Shown: positions 7,783-15,868 of the stretch, piece after piece
How the letters are laid out: every line of letters begins with the position of its first letter
How positions within the stretch are numbered: position 1 is the first letter of the stretch
Source of the DNA: CBDCYS01 sp965226245
GTDB taxonomy: Bacteria > Acidobacteriota > Terriglobia > Bryobacterales > UBA6623
DNA: 64,000 nt
Assembly: GCA_965226245.1 (NCBI GenBank)
Contig: CBDDCL010000015.1
Location: forward strand, 1,054,001 to 1,118,000
Direction of reading: 5' to 3'
Made by a program: the position numbers and the translations under genes
The notes under the pieces: generated by a model
Database searches by the model: none
Told to the model about the DNA's origin: nothing
The model's input: the letters and a program-made list of their open reading frames with translations, nothing else

Positions 7783-8215
7783 GAGATTTATCCTTATCCT
7801 CCTTTGAGTGGTCTGTCCGGGGGGCTCGGTTCAGATGGAAAAACCATCTATATAGAGAGCACCAGACAGGTTCCTTCTGCGTCAATCGGCAGATGTGCCT
7901 AAGAGCAACTAGGGGAAACGCTCCATTGTACACAAGAGAGTGTACCGTTTGGGAGCTAAAACATTATACACATAAATTGTTTTATTGGTCAAGTTGGATT
8001 GTTGGACGAAGCGGCGGCACGTTGGTCGGTCAGAAATGGGATTTCGTCTTCCTGGGAAGTGCGAGTTTCGCGCAGTCTGGCAGAGTGTCGCAATCTTTAA
8101 GCGAAAGGCGACACCTTGGAACGAGCCCCACCGTAATCGGACTTCAAACAAAATCTTACCTGGGGTTCCGCCCCTGGGCGCCTGCCCCCAGGGAAAAGTC
8201 AAAAGGGTCAAAGAG
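7783..8215. other. Gene-free 433-bp stretch inside the island
   Basis: No frame with recognisable protein features is present, although several short frames are open. It contains a small hairpin at 7834-7848 (GATGG, five A, CCATC) and an AT-rich part around 7930-7990. It looks like debris between the transposase remnant and the formylglycine-enzyme-like fragment. Confidence 0.5.
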
Positions 8216-8373
8216 TCAGGGGGAAACTTCCTGTGCACGACGGAATCCGATAACGCCGTCCCTGTCCTCAGGTTGGTCCCCGTTGCGGCCCGACGCCCGC
8301 AGGTACTCCGGATCGAGGTTCCACGACCCGCCGCGCAAAACCCGCCCCCAACCCTGTGGGGGTCCTATAGCTA
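8216..8373 (-). pseudogene. Orphan C-terminus of a formylglycine-generating-enzyme (SUMF1)-like protein
   Basis: On the minus strand, a frame ending at the TGA 8218-8216 encodes GWGRVLRGGSWNLDPEYLR, then RNGDQPEDRDGVIGFRRA. This is the hallmark C-terminus of FGE-sulfatase/SUMF1 domains (RGGSWNN...NR...GFR). The frame meets a TAG about 75 bp upstream and the rest of the domain is absent. In other bacteria this exact C-terminal block is the variable region of diversity-generating retroelement targets, but no reverse transcriptase or template repeat is visible here. Confidence 0.75.
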
Positions 8374-8555
8374 GCTTGGTTAGCGCGCTGGTTCTACGAT
8401 CCCTTTCGGCCTAATCATCCGTTGCTCTATCTGAAGCGGTCTCGCCGCTCGTCGGGAGTTCTAATCCTGCTAGTTTTGGAATTGGGGTGTGCCCCACAAA
8501 TTGCCGTGAATCTGACGAATCACGGCCTCTGAACGAGAGTTTTGCACAAACCAGC

Positions 8556-9512
8556 GTGAATCGCTTCCTTTCACCAGCGGATTTCATAGCCGCGAACGGC
8601 GCCAACGGGGCTGCCTGGTCCGAGGCGGAATCCCTCGATTACACACGCTGGCTGGCCCGCTCCCACTACGAGAATTTCAGCGTCGTGAGCTGGTTGCTGC
8701 CACGCCGCCTCCACCAGGACTTTTTCAATGTCTACTCGTTCTGCCGCTGGGCCGACGACCTCGGAGACGAAATAGGGGGCCCGGCGCGCAGCCTCGACTT
8801 GCTCCATTGGTGGCAACAGGAACTGCACGCGGTCTACGCCGGTGAGGCGCGGCATCCTGTCTATGTGGCGCTAAGGCGGACGATCGAAAAGCACGACATT
8901 CCCGAGCAACCCTTTGCCGACTTGATTCGGGCCTTCGTGCAGGATCAGACCGTCAGCCGCTACGCCACCTATGCCGATCTGCTGAGCTACTGCCGCTACT
9001 CGGCCAACCCGGTCGGACGGCTCGTCCTGCACCTGTGCGGCTACACCGACGACGAGCGGCGGCGGCTATCTGATGCCACCTGCACGGCTCTGCAGCTCGC
9101 GAACTTCTGGCAAGACGTGCGGCGCGACTGGGAGATGGGCCGGGTCTACATCCCGCTTGACAGGATGGCTTCCCGCGAATACTCCGTTGAATTGTTGCAG
9201 CAGGACTTGAAGTCCGGAGCGGCAAGCCCGGGTTTTCGCGCCGTGATGCGCGAATTAGTTGACGACACTCAGTCCCTCTTCTTGAAAGGGCTTCCCCTGG
9301 CCAAGATGGTGGACCGGCGGCTGGCTGTTGATTTGGAGCTGTTCGGCCGCGGTGGAATGGCTATCCTGGAGATGATTCGCCGCCAGGATTACGACACGAT
9401 TCGGAAGCGCCCCAAACTAGGGAAATTGCGGCGGCTTAGGCTTTTCGTGAGCGTCGTCACGCATCAACTTTTCGTAAGTTCTGGTTCCGGCGGGGAGGCT
9501 CGGCATGTTTAG
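8556..9512 (+). CDS. hpnC: Squalene biosynthesis protein HpnC (hydroxysqualene synthase)
   Basis: The product is a trans-isoprenyl diphosphate synthase of the phytoene/squalene synthase fold. It contains HYENFSVVSWLLP, the first Asp-rich motif WADDLGDE and the second motif NFWQDVRRDWEMGRVYIP. HpnC converts presqualene diphosphate from HpnD to hydroxysqualene, which HpnE reduces to squalene for hopanoid synthesis. A GTG at 8556 gives a 318-aa protein close to family length. An in-frame GTG at 8487 would add 23 unconserved residues; neither start has a strong ribosome site. It opens the second half of the hopanoid locus, downstream of the island. Confidence 0.88.
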   Translation: MNRFLSPADFIAANGANGAAWSEAESLDYTRWLARSHYENFSVVSWLLPRRLHQDFFNVYSFCRWADDLGDEIGGPARSLDLLHWWQQELHAVYAGEARHPVYVALRRTIEKHDIPEQPFADLIRAFVQDQTVSRYATYADLLSYCRYSANPVGRLVLHLCGYTDDERRRLSDATCTALQLANFWQDVRRDWEMGRVYIPLDRMASREYSVELLQQDLKSGAASPGFRAVMRELVDDTQSLFLKGLPLAKMVDRRLAVDLELFGRGGMAILEMIRRQDYDTIRKRPKLGKLRRLRLFVSVVTHQLFVSSGSGGEARHV

Positions 9513-9534
9513 CCCGCACTCACGACGTGGCGCA

Positions 9535-9702
9535 CGCATTCGTTTGTTTCCTGCGCCCCTTCCGGGGCTTCTCCTCGCGGGGGTTCGCACCCAGGGTTCC
9601 GCTTCGCTCCACCCTGGGCTACGATCCTGCGCCGCTTCGCGGCTGGGCTGCGATCCCGGGCCGCTTCGCGGCTGGGCTACGATTCCGCGCCGCTTCGCGG
9701 CT
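9535..9702 (+). repeat. Dispersed repeat R1, copy A, with a 29-bp unit amplified three times
   Basis: A block beginning near 9535 runs through CCCAGGGTTCCGCTTCGCTC and ends in three contiguous 29-bp units at 9616-9644, 9645-9673 and 9674-9702. Each unit contains GCCGCTTCGCGGC, itself a palindrome. Related blocks occur at 11880-12026, 22044-22126 and 49329-49476. It separates hpnC from hpnD. Confidence 0.85.
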
Positions 9703-9714
9703 CAAGGGCTCTGA

Positions 9715-10608
9715 GTGAACGGCATGCCAGCTAGCGTTGAGCAATCCTTCGATCACTGCAAACGAGTCGCCCGCTCGCGCGCGCGAAACTTCTACTACTC
9801 GTTTCTGCTCTTGCCGCGTGAACAAAAGCAGGCGATGTGCGCGATCTACGCCTTCATGCGCTATTGCGACGATATGAGCGACGAGACAGGCCTGCCGCTG
9901 GCCGCCAGGCGCGAGGCTCTCGATCGCTGGAAAAAGGCATTGCAAGAGGCCCTGGAAGGCCGCTATGGGGACGATCCTATTTGGCCGGCTTTTCACCACA
10001 CGATTGTCAAATATAGAATCCCGCCGCGATACTTTTTTGAACTGATTGAGGGAGTGAGCACGGACCTGGCGCCGCAGCGGCGGCGCACCTTCGATGACCT
10101 CTACCACTATTGCTACCAGGTGGCTTCGGTCGTCGGACTCACTTGCATCCACATCTTCGGCTTTGAATCCGATGAGGCGCTCGATCTCGCTGAGAAGTGC
10201 GGCATCGCCTTTCAACTAACGAACATCTTGAGGGATATTCCCGAGGACTCCCGGCTCGGCCGCGTTTACCTGCCGGAAGAGGATTTGGAGCGTTTTAATC
10301 TCACTCCCCAAGACCTGCTCAGCGGCCACCCGGGGCCCGGCTTTTCAAAGCTGATGGAGTTTGAATGGAAACGGGCCAACCGCTACTACGAAGAAGCCGC
10401 GCCGCTGCTCGGCATGGTCGGCCCGCAAAGCCGCCCCGCGCTGTGGGCCATGATCTCGATCTACTACGGTATCCTGCGCCGGATCCGCGGCGCCGGTTAC
10501 GACGTCCACACCCGCCGCGCCAGTCTGAGCACGATCGAAAAGCTGTGGATCGTCGCGCGCGCGCTGAAGCTCCGCCTGACCGGAGGGGCTCCGCCATTCC
10601 CCGCGTAG
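9715..10608 (+). CDS. hpnD: Presqualene diphosphate synthase HpnD
   Basis: The 297-aa squalene/phytoene synthase-fold protein carries SRARNFYYSFLLLP, the first Asp motif YCDDMSDE (about residues 49-56) and the second motif NILRDIPEDSRLGRVYLP. HpnD condenses two farnesyl diphosphates to presqualene diphosphate, the substrate of HpnC. The GTG at 9715 has an AAGGG 6 nt upstream; an ATG at 9724 is an alternative. Its 3' end overlaps the probable hpnE start by about 13 bp, which indicates translational coupling. Confidence 0.9.
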   Translation: MNGMPASVEQSFDHCKRVARSRARNFYYSFLLLPREQKQAMCAIYAFMRYCDDMSDETGLPLAARREALDRWKKALQEALEGRYGDDPIWPAFHHTIVKYRIPPRYFFELIEGVSTDLAPQRRRTFDDLYHYCYQVASVVGLTCIHIFGFESDEALDLAEKCGIAFQLTNILRDIPEDSRLGRVYLPEEDLERFNLTPQDLLSGHPGPGFSKLMEFEWKRANRYYEEAAPLLGMVGPQSRPALWAMISIYYGILRRIRGAGYDVHTRRASLSTIEKLWIVARALKLRLTGGAPPFPA

Positions 10609-11873
10609 TCATCGCCGGCGGAGGACTCGCCGGACTCTCCGCCGCCGCCGCGCTGGGCTCGATTGGTTTCGAGGTCGATTTGCATGAAGCGCGTCCGTTT
10701 CTGGGGGGCCGCGCCACTTCTTTCCCCCTCAATCCGTCGGACGTGAACTCGGACCACATCGACAACTGCCAACATGTGCTGCTGCGCTGCTTCACCAACT
10801 TGCTGGACTTCTACCGCCGTTGCGGAGTCGAGCACAAGATTCGCTTCCATGACCGCCTGTATTTCGTGCGGCCGGGCGGGGCGGTCGATGTACTCGAGGC
10901 TGGCGTCTTGCCCGCGCCGGCGCATCTGCTGGTCTCGCTGCTGCGCTTCAAGGCTCTCGAATTTGCCGACAAACTTTCGATCCTTCGCGCCATGGCCGCG
11001 ATGCGGCGAGAAGCGAACCGCGCCGATCTTGACACCCTCACCATGGCCGACTGGTTGGCCTCAAAGCACGCCACCCGGCGGGCCGTGGAGCGGTTCTGGC
11101 GCCCGATTCTGGTAAGCGCCCTCAACGAAGAGCCGGACCGTTCGTCGTCGTCGCCCGCTTTTCAGGTTTTCTTGCGAGGCGCGATGGCGACTCGCGACAG
11201 CTATCAGATGGGCTTGCCGGCGGTCCCGCTAGCAGAGCTTTACTCCGCTGCACTCGAAGATAAGTTAGGCGAACGCGTACGCGTTCATCTGCGCTCCTCC
11301 CTGGATCGAATCGATCCGAGTGACGGCACCGCTGAGTTCTACATCAGCGCCGTACCTTTTGAAAGAGCGGGCCAGCTTCTCCCGGGTTTAGAACTCCAGC
11401 TCGAAAAGTTCACCCATTCACCGATCACGGGAATTCACCTCTGGTTCGATCGCCCCATCACGGACCTGCCCCACGCGGTCTTGCTGGATCGTACGCTGCA
11501 ATGGATCTTCCGCAAAACAGACCGTTACGTTCAGTGCGTGGTCAGCGCTTCGCGATCACTGATCGATCTCACGCGCGAGGAGATTGTCGAGTTGGCCTGC
11601 CGTGAGCTGCAAGAATTCTTTCCTGCGAGCCGTGATGCCCGACTGGCACGGTCGCACGTCATCAAGGAAGCGCGAGCGACCTATTCGGCGATTCCCGGCC
11701 TGCAATCGGTTCGTCCGGGTCCCAAGACAAAGTACCGCAACGTATTCCTTGCCGGCGATTGGACCAATACTGGCTGGCCAGCAACGATGGAAGGAGCGGT
11801 ACGAAGCGGGTATATCGCGGCAGAGGCGGTTGCCCGCGCCGCCGGGCGGAAGGCGTCCTTCCTGCTGCCCTAG
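10596..11873 (+). CDS. hpnE: Squalene-producing flavin oxidoreductase HpnE, probable ATT start
   Basis: The product has an immediate N-terminal FAD-binding motif VVIAGGGLAGLSAA followed by the dinucleotide E/R block HEARPFLGGRATSF. Near the end is FLAGDWTNTGWPATMEGAV, as in HpnE/phytoene-desaturase amine oxidases. HpnE reduces hydroxysqualene to squalene. No ATG lies near the flavin motif. An ATT at 10596 is placed 9 nt after a strong GGAGGGG (10582-10588) and gives 425 aa, the usual family length. A GTG at 10545 is the nearest conventional start but lacks a ribosome site. The gene overlaps the end of hpnD. Confidence 0.85.
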   Translation: MPRVVIAGGGLAGLSAAAALGSIGFEVDLHEARPFLGGRATSFPLNPSDVNSDHIDNCQHVLLRCFTNLLDFYRRCGVEHKIRFHDRLYFVRPGGAVDVLEAGVLPAPAHLLVSLLRFKALEFADKLSILRAMAAMRREANRADLDTLTMADWLASKHATRRAVERFWRPILVSALNEEPDRSSSSPAFQVFLRGAMATRDSYQMGLPAVPLAELYSAALEDKLGERVRVHLRSSLDRIDPSDGTAEFYISAVPFERAGQLLPGLELQLEKFTHSPITGIHLWFDRPITDLPHAVLLDRTLQWIFRKTDRYVQCVVSASRSLIDLTREEIVELACRELQEFFPASRDARLARSHVIKEARATYSAIPGLQSVRPGPKTKYRNVFLAGDWTNTGWPATMEGAVRSGYIAAEAVARAAGRKASFLLP

Positions 11874-11879
11874 CTGCAA

Positions 11880-12026
11880 TACTGTTCACTTAGAGCTTTC
11901 AGGCCCGGAGCCGTTGAGCCGCGAAGCGGCGCCGGATCGTAGCCCATGGGTGGAGCGAAGCGCAACCCTGGGTGAGAACCCCTCGAGGCGGGAGCCCCGG
12001 AAGGGGGCGCAGGAAAACTAACGCAT
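11880..12026 (-). repeat. Dispersed repeat R1, copy B
   Basis: The block contains CTGTTCACTTAGAGC, GAGCCGCGAAGCGGCGCC and GGAGCGAAGCG, and is the reverse-oriented relative of the repeat at 9535. It is closest to the copy at 49329-49476, including the leading TGTTCACTTAGAGC. It lies between the convergent ends of hpnE and the glycosyltransferase gene. Confidence 0.8.
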
Positions 12027-12120
12027 GACCTTGACGACGGATTCAGTTTTTGCCGAATGAAACACAATGACTTGGGCGCGCGAAGCCAGCCCCGAAACCA
12101 CTAAGTCGACAGTATCCACG

Positions 12121-14022
12121 CTAGTCCCCCGCCCCCGCCGCCCGAAAGGCCCGCCCCGGGGCAGCCTGGCTGAACAGAACTCCTGCTAGCTCGTCGAAGT
12201 TCGACCGGGTAATCAGCACGAAACCCTGGGACAACGAGGAATAGCGCGAGATGGTTTGGCGTAGCGCCTCGCTGGGCAGTTCCGCCCCGGCTAGCCACAA
12301 CCGGCTCGTTTCGTCGACACGGAAGGGAATCACCCCCAGATGATTCGCTGTCGGCCGGGGAATAACGCTGAGCGCTTCGGGTTCAACATCGTCATGGCCG
12401 AGCCGCCGAAACGGCAAACCTCGCTGCAAGCTTAACGCCTTTTGAATCTGCGCTTCACGAAGCATGCCGTTGCGGACCAGGTATTCCCCGATTCGCTCGC
12501 CGCCGTCAATCGCCGCCAGAGCCTCCTCGAGGTCCCTCTGCTCGATCTCCCTCGTCGCAACGAGGATCGCACCAAGAAGGCGCTTGTGGGCCGTCAGGGC
12601 TTCCCCGCGTGGGTAGGAATGTTCCGTCTTGCTCCAGACCAATGGTTGTTTGCTCAGTCGTGCGGCTAAAAACTTTCCCAGAGCTCCAATCGCCGAGCAA
12701 GAGTTGATCATGTTGGAAAGCGGAGCTCGCAGGGGCGTGGCTAGAGCGTGCCGCCAGCCGTAGACGCTCCACCCGAACGCCCCGCGGACCACCAACCGCC
12801 ACAGCAACAGAAATACGTTCCCCAACAACAGCCATGTCACCGTCGCCGAGGCGGCAACGACCATGCCGAGATACCAATCCCCGCCGCTCAGCCGGGCCCA
12901 AGCCAGGCGCCCGATGCCGTAGCAAAAAATCAAGTTCGCCAGCATCGCCGCCGGGTGATTCACAAGCCCTTTCCGGTCACGCCAAAGCCAGTAGAGCTGG
13001 CCCGCGCCGGCATTCCAGCCAAAGCGCTGCCAGGACTGCAGGGCGATTCCAATCGCCCAGCGCGATCGCTGGCGAATCGCCTGCCTGACGGTGCGGGGAA
13101 AATAGGAGCGCGTGGCTTCGTTCGTTAACGAAGTTCCGGCGCCAACCGTTTCGGGGTTCCTCTCTTGTTCGCCTGGGAAGGTTCCGGCCGGCGCAACGAA
13201 CAACTGCGGGTAGCCCAATCTGTGCACCTGCAGGCCGACGAAATAGTCTTCCGTCAGACTTTGCGAATCGAACGGCTCGCCGTCATTTAGCTCCGCCAGC
13301 CGCTCGATCACCTCCCGGCGATATGCCGTCCCGACACCCGCCGAAGGAATGAATCCTCCCAGGCGTGACCGAACAAACAGCTCCTTGAGGTGAAACTCGG
13401 CGAACTCGTCACAATAGGTGCCGTGCGCCAGGCGCCTGACGGGAGTCTTCAGGGGCAGAACCGGAAACTGGACCATGCCATACTTCGCGATTTCTTGATT
13501 CGCCCTTTTCAGGGCCGGGCGCGGGATCAGATCTTCGGCGTCGTGCTGTTGAATAATCTCGTAATGCTCGCCCGTCATTTCTTCATGGCGCCGAATCCCC
13601 CGAATGATGCTGTTCAAGCAGTCAGCTTTTGTGGTGGGGCCATCGTGTGAACAAAGGACGTGCCGGACTCTCGGACTCTTCTTTTCAGATGCCACCACTT
13701 TGGCAATCGTCGCCGCATCGTTCGGATAGACTCCCAGCCAAAAGTCGTAATTCTCGTAATCGATCTCGGATAAATTGTGGTCGAGCATCTGCTCGATCAC
13801 TTCGTCCTCCCGCCAGCAAGGAACCATCAGGGCGATCTTTCGCTGGGCACGGTTGGCGGAGTTCTCCAGGTCAGGAGTGGAGAAGGAGGTTTCGCTGCGG
13901 CGGCCGCTTAGACGGAAATAGAGGTAGGAAATATCTAGGAACAAGTCATCCAGACCACTGATGAAGACCCAGACGGCTAGCGGCGCCAGGACCTCGGCGA
14001 TAAGCCGGTCCAGCCAGAACAT
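12121..14022 (-). CDS. NfrB-like membrane glycosyltransferase with C-terminal MshEN (c-di-GMP-type) domain
   Basis: The 633-aa protein begins with a membrane segment (about residues 10-37). A GT2 domain follows with QQHDAEDLI (D161-D164), the acceptor motif LTEDYFVG (257-263) and QRSRWAIG (318-325). Two further hydrophobic stretches lie near 365-415. The last part carries RIGEYLVRNGMLREAQIQKA, a good match to the MshEN/GspE-N motif that binds c-di-GMP. This order is that of NfrB, an inner-membrane exopolysaccharide synthase regulated by c-di-GMP. No NfrA partner is in the window. It is divergent from nothing nearby and convergent with hpnE; its product may act in the envelope alongside hopanoids. 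Confidence 0.8.
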   Translation of the reverse strand: MFWLDRLIAEVLAPLAVWVFISGLDDLFLDISYLYFRLSGRRSETSFSTPDLENSANRAQRKIALMVPCWREDEVIEQMLDHNLSEIDYENYDFWLGVYPNDAATIAKVVASEKKSPRVRHVLCSHDGPTTKADCLNSIIRGIRRHEEMTGEHYEIIQQHDAEDLIPRPALKRANQEIAKYGMVQFPVLPLKTPVRRLAHGTYCDEFAEFHLKELFVRSRLGGFIPSAGVGTAYRREVIERLAELNDGEPFDSQSLTEDYFVGLQVHRLGYPQLFVAPAGTFPGEQERNPETVGAGTSLTNEATRSYFPRTVRQAIRQRSRWAIGIALQSWQRFGWNAGAGQLYWLWRDRKGLVNHPAAMLANLIFCYGIGRLAWARLSGGDWYLGMVVAASATVTWLLLGNVFLLLWRLVVRGAFGWSVYGWRHALATPLRAPLSNMINSCSAIGALGKFLAARLSKQPLVWSKTEHSYPRGEALTAHKRLLGAILVATREIEQRDLEEALAAIDGGERIGEYLVRNGMLREAQIQKALSLQRGLPFRRLGHDDVEPEALSVIPRPTANHLGVIPFRVDETSRLWLAGAELPSEALRQTISRYSSLSQGFVLITRSNFDELAGVLFSQAAPGRAFRAAGAGD

Positions 14023-14140
14023 TGGGGAGGCGAGAGGTTACGGCTCGCGCAGGCTCTACTATATCATCAACGAATCATCATTCCTCTCAATTGATAAAGA
14101 AATTATGATCGATTTTCAAGAACTAGTTGAGGATATAGCA

Positions 14141-15370
14141 TTACTTCATGCCGGCTTTTGCGAGTTCCCGGCGCAAGCGCTCTTCCGGGTGCAGGCCGAC
14201 GAGATAGTTCGAGATGTTGCCGCTCCGGTCGATCACGATCGTCGTCGGCAGTGACTTGACTGAGTACTGGCGGGCCACTTGATCTCCGCTGTCGACCAAA
14301 GAAGGAAAGCTATAACCCTGCTCCGCAAAGAAGTGAGCGGCCAGTGCGGCAGGCTCGCTGTTGACACCGAGAACGACCAATCCCCGCTCCGAAAACTCGC
14401 GGTGCAAGGCTTCGATGTGCGGCAGATCAATACGGCATGGCATACACCAGGTTGCCCAGAAGTTGAGCAAGACAACTTTTCCTCGCAGTTCCTCGAGCCG
14501 AAACGTGTTGCCCGAAAGATCGTTACGAGTGAAATCCTCCGCCGGCTTCCCCACCAGGCGCGAGACCGATGCCTGGGTCGGGCCGAATTCTTGGACCAAT
14601 TCCGCATTATTGGGCGACACGAAATCAAATGTGCCCGAGGGGGCGGGACCGTCCACAATCAACCTCTGGAATGAGATCGTTTGTGTCACCTCGACCAGCT
14701 TGCCGACATTGGGAGGTATCATGCTGGCGATCGAGACCTCTCGCACAACGATGCCGGCGGTGTGGCCGATCCAAAAGGTGCGGCGAACCTTCCCTTGCGA
14801 AGTTCCGGGTGGTGTCTTGTATTCCGCCTCGACGACGGCGTAGTCGACTTGACCGCGCGGTTCATCGACGGATTTCACGTGTGTGATACGGGCGCTCTCC
14901 AAGCGGTCAGCGACGCCGCTGTAGCGTTGCACGTAGCGGGAAGCTGCTTTGCGAATGTCGAACGGTTTCGCGTCGCGCCGGGCAGGTTTTGCTGGCGCGA
15001 AAGGATTCGCCCCGCGCTTGATGTATTGCCGCATGTGCGGAACATAGAACCAGCTTGTCTCACCATCGAAAACCGCCAAGCTGCCGTTGGTTTGGTCAAC
15101 CAACTGCATCCGCGCCCGGCCGGACGAGTCCGCGGCGACGACGTATTGCGACTCGGTCCGCCGGTCGAGCTGCTCGGAGTGAGTTCGAGTTTGTTCCGTC
15201 GCTGAGAAGTAGAACTGGTCGAGGCCCTTGTAGGTCTCGGCCACGCGTTCCAGGAGGGCTTCGGCCGATTCGCCGCTCTCCGCCGCGGAGCCGCTTTGCG
15301 CCAGGGAGAGCCCGCAGAAGAAAGCCGCGGCCGCTAACAAAGCGGTCAGTCTTTTGAAGAGATTCCACAT
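14141..15370 (-). CDS. LolA-like/DUF2092 domain fused to TlpA-type thioredoxin
   Basis: The 409-aa product has a Sec signal (MWNLFKRLTALLAAAAFFCG). An N-terminal beta domain of LolA/DUF2092 type (about 35-240; LAVFDGETSWFYVP) precedes a C-terminal TlpA/AhpC-type thioredoxin domain. The latter contains NFWATWCMPC and its CMPC redox pair near residue 305. It is probably a periplasmic thiol-disulfide reductant or disulfide handling protein coupled to a lipoprotein-binding-like module. The fusion is known in Acidobacteria. It stands alone, 118 bp upstream of the glycosyltransferase in the same direction; the intervening spacer is unusually AT-rich and may hold the glycosyltransferase promoter. 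Confidence 0.8.
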   Translation of the reverse strand: MWNLFKRLTALLAAAAFFCGLSLAQSGSAAESGESAEALLERVAETYKGLDQFYFSATEQTRTHSEQLDRRTESQYVVAADSSGRARMQLVDQTNGSLAVFDGETSWFYVPHMRQYIKRGANPFAPAKPARRDAKPFDIRKAASRYVQRYSGVADRLESARITHVKSVDEPRGQVDYAVVEAEYKTPPGTSQGKVRRTFWIGHTAGIVVREVSIASMIPPNVGKLVEVTQTISFQRLIVDGPAPSGTFDFVSPNNAELVQEFGPTQASVSRLVGKPAEDFTRNDLSGNTFRLEELRGKVVLLNFWATWCMPCRIDLPHIEALHREFSERGLVVLGVNSEPAALAAHFFAEQGYSFPSLVDSGDQVARQYSVKSLPTTIVIDRSGNISNYLVGLHPEERLRRELAKAGMK

Positions 15371-15868
15371 TCCGGGAGGCTATGAATCCATGATAGACGC
15401 ACGCCGGGCGGGCGCGCCGTGGCGGATGCCGCCCGCGGCAGTCCCGGATTCTTTACACCTTCCAAAAATCGGGGGCTGTCACAAGCAGTAAACCATTTGG
15501 CCGCGGCTGGCTGTCCCCAGCATATTTTCATACCTTCCAGTCCCCGATCTCTCCTAGCTTCAGCTATATAGCTGGTCGCCGCTTCGCGACGAAGGACCGG
15601 CTGAGAGCCGGTCCCTACCCAACGCGGACGAGCCGCAACCAAAAGGGGGAGCGTGGCCGCTGGCGGATGAGGCGCACGAGAGCAGCAACCGCTCCCTCAC
15701 GGTCGCGGCTCTGAGTGTCGGGTAGAGGGGCTCCACGTGCATACGGGCGTAGCACGCTACGCCCCTACATGCGGTTCCCGAGTTTTCTGCCATCCTCGGC
15801 AAGGACTTCACCATACAGGTACTATTGGCTTCGCGCCGTGGCGCGCTTCGCAGTTGGTTTGAAACACT
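15371..15868. other. Repeat-filled 498-bp intergenic stretch
   Basis: No gene is seen. It contains the R2 inverted-repeat element (15458-15539) and a GGACCGGCT/AGCCGGTCC hairpin near 15593-15614. It also holds a CTCACGGTCGCGGCTCTG block (about 15693) that recurs in variant form near 46674, 57402 and 63366, and a block near 15785-15829 (TCGGCAAGGA..ACAGGTAC) that recurs at 31530-31560. Confidence 0.65.
15458..15539. repeat. R2 inverted-repeat element, copy a
   Basis: About 82 bp with degenerate inverted ends: ACCTTCCAAAAATCGGGGGCTGTCA at the left pairs poorly, while GGCTGTCCCCAGCATATTTTCATACCTTCC at the right matches copy b. The interior GGCCGCGGCTGGCTGTCCCC is shared with the copy at 24332-24441, so the two are clearly related. 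Confidence 0.7.

Noticed and set aside
8216..8373. A complete diversity-generating retroelement.
   Set aside because: Only the SUMF1-like C-terminus is present; no reverse transcriptase, accessory protein or template repeat was found within the window.
8487..8555. N-terminal extension of HpnC from the GTG at 8487.
   Set aside because: The 23 extra residues are unlike the family and no ribosome site precedes 8487; kept only as an alternative start.
9616..9702. Three contiguous 29-bp units could suggest a CRISPR array.
   Set aside because: The units follow each other with no spacers, are only partly identical and belong to a dispersed palindromic repeat found elsewhere in the window; no cas gene is present.
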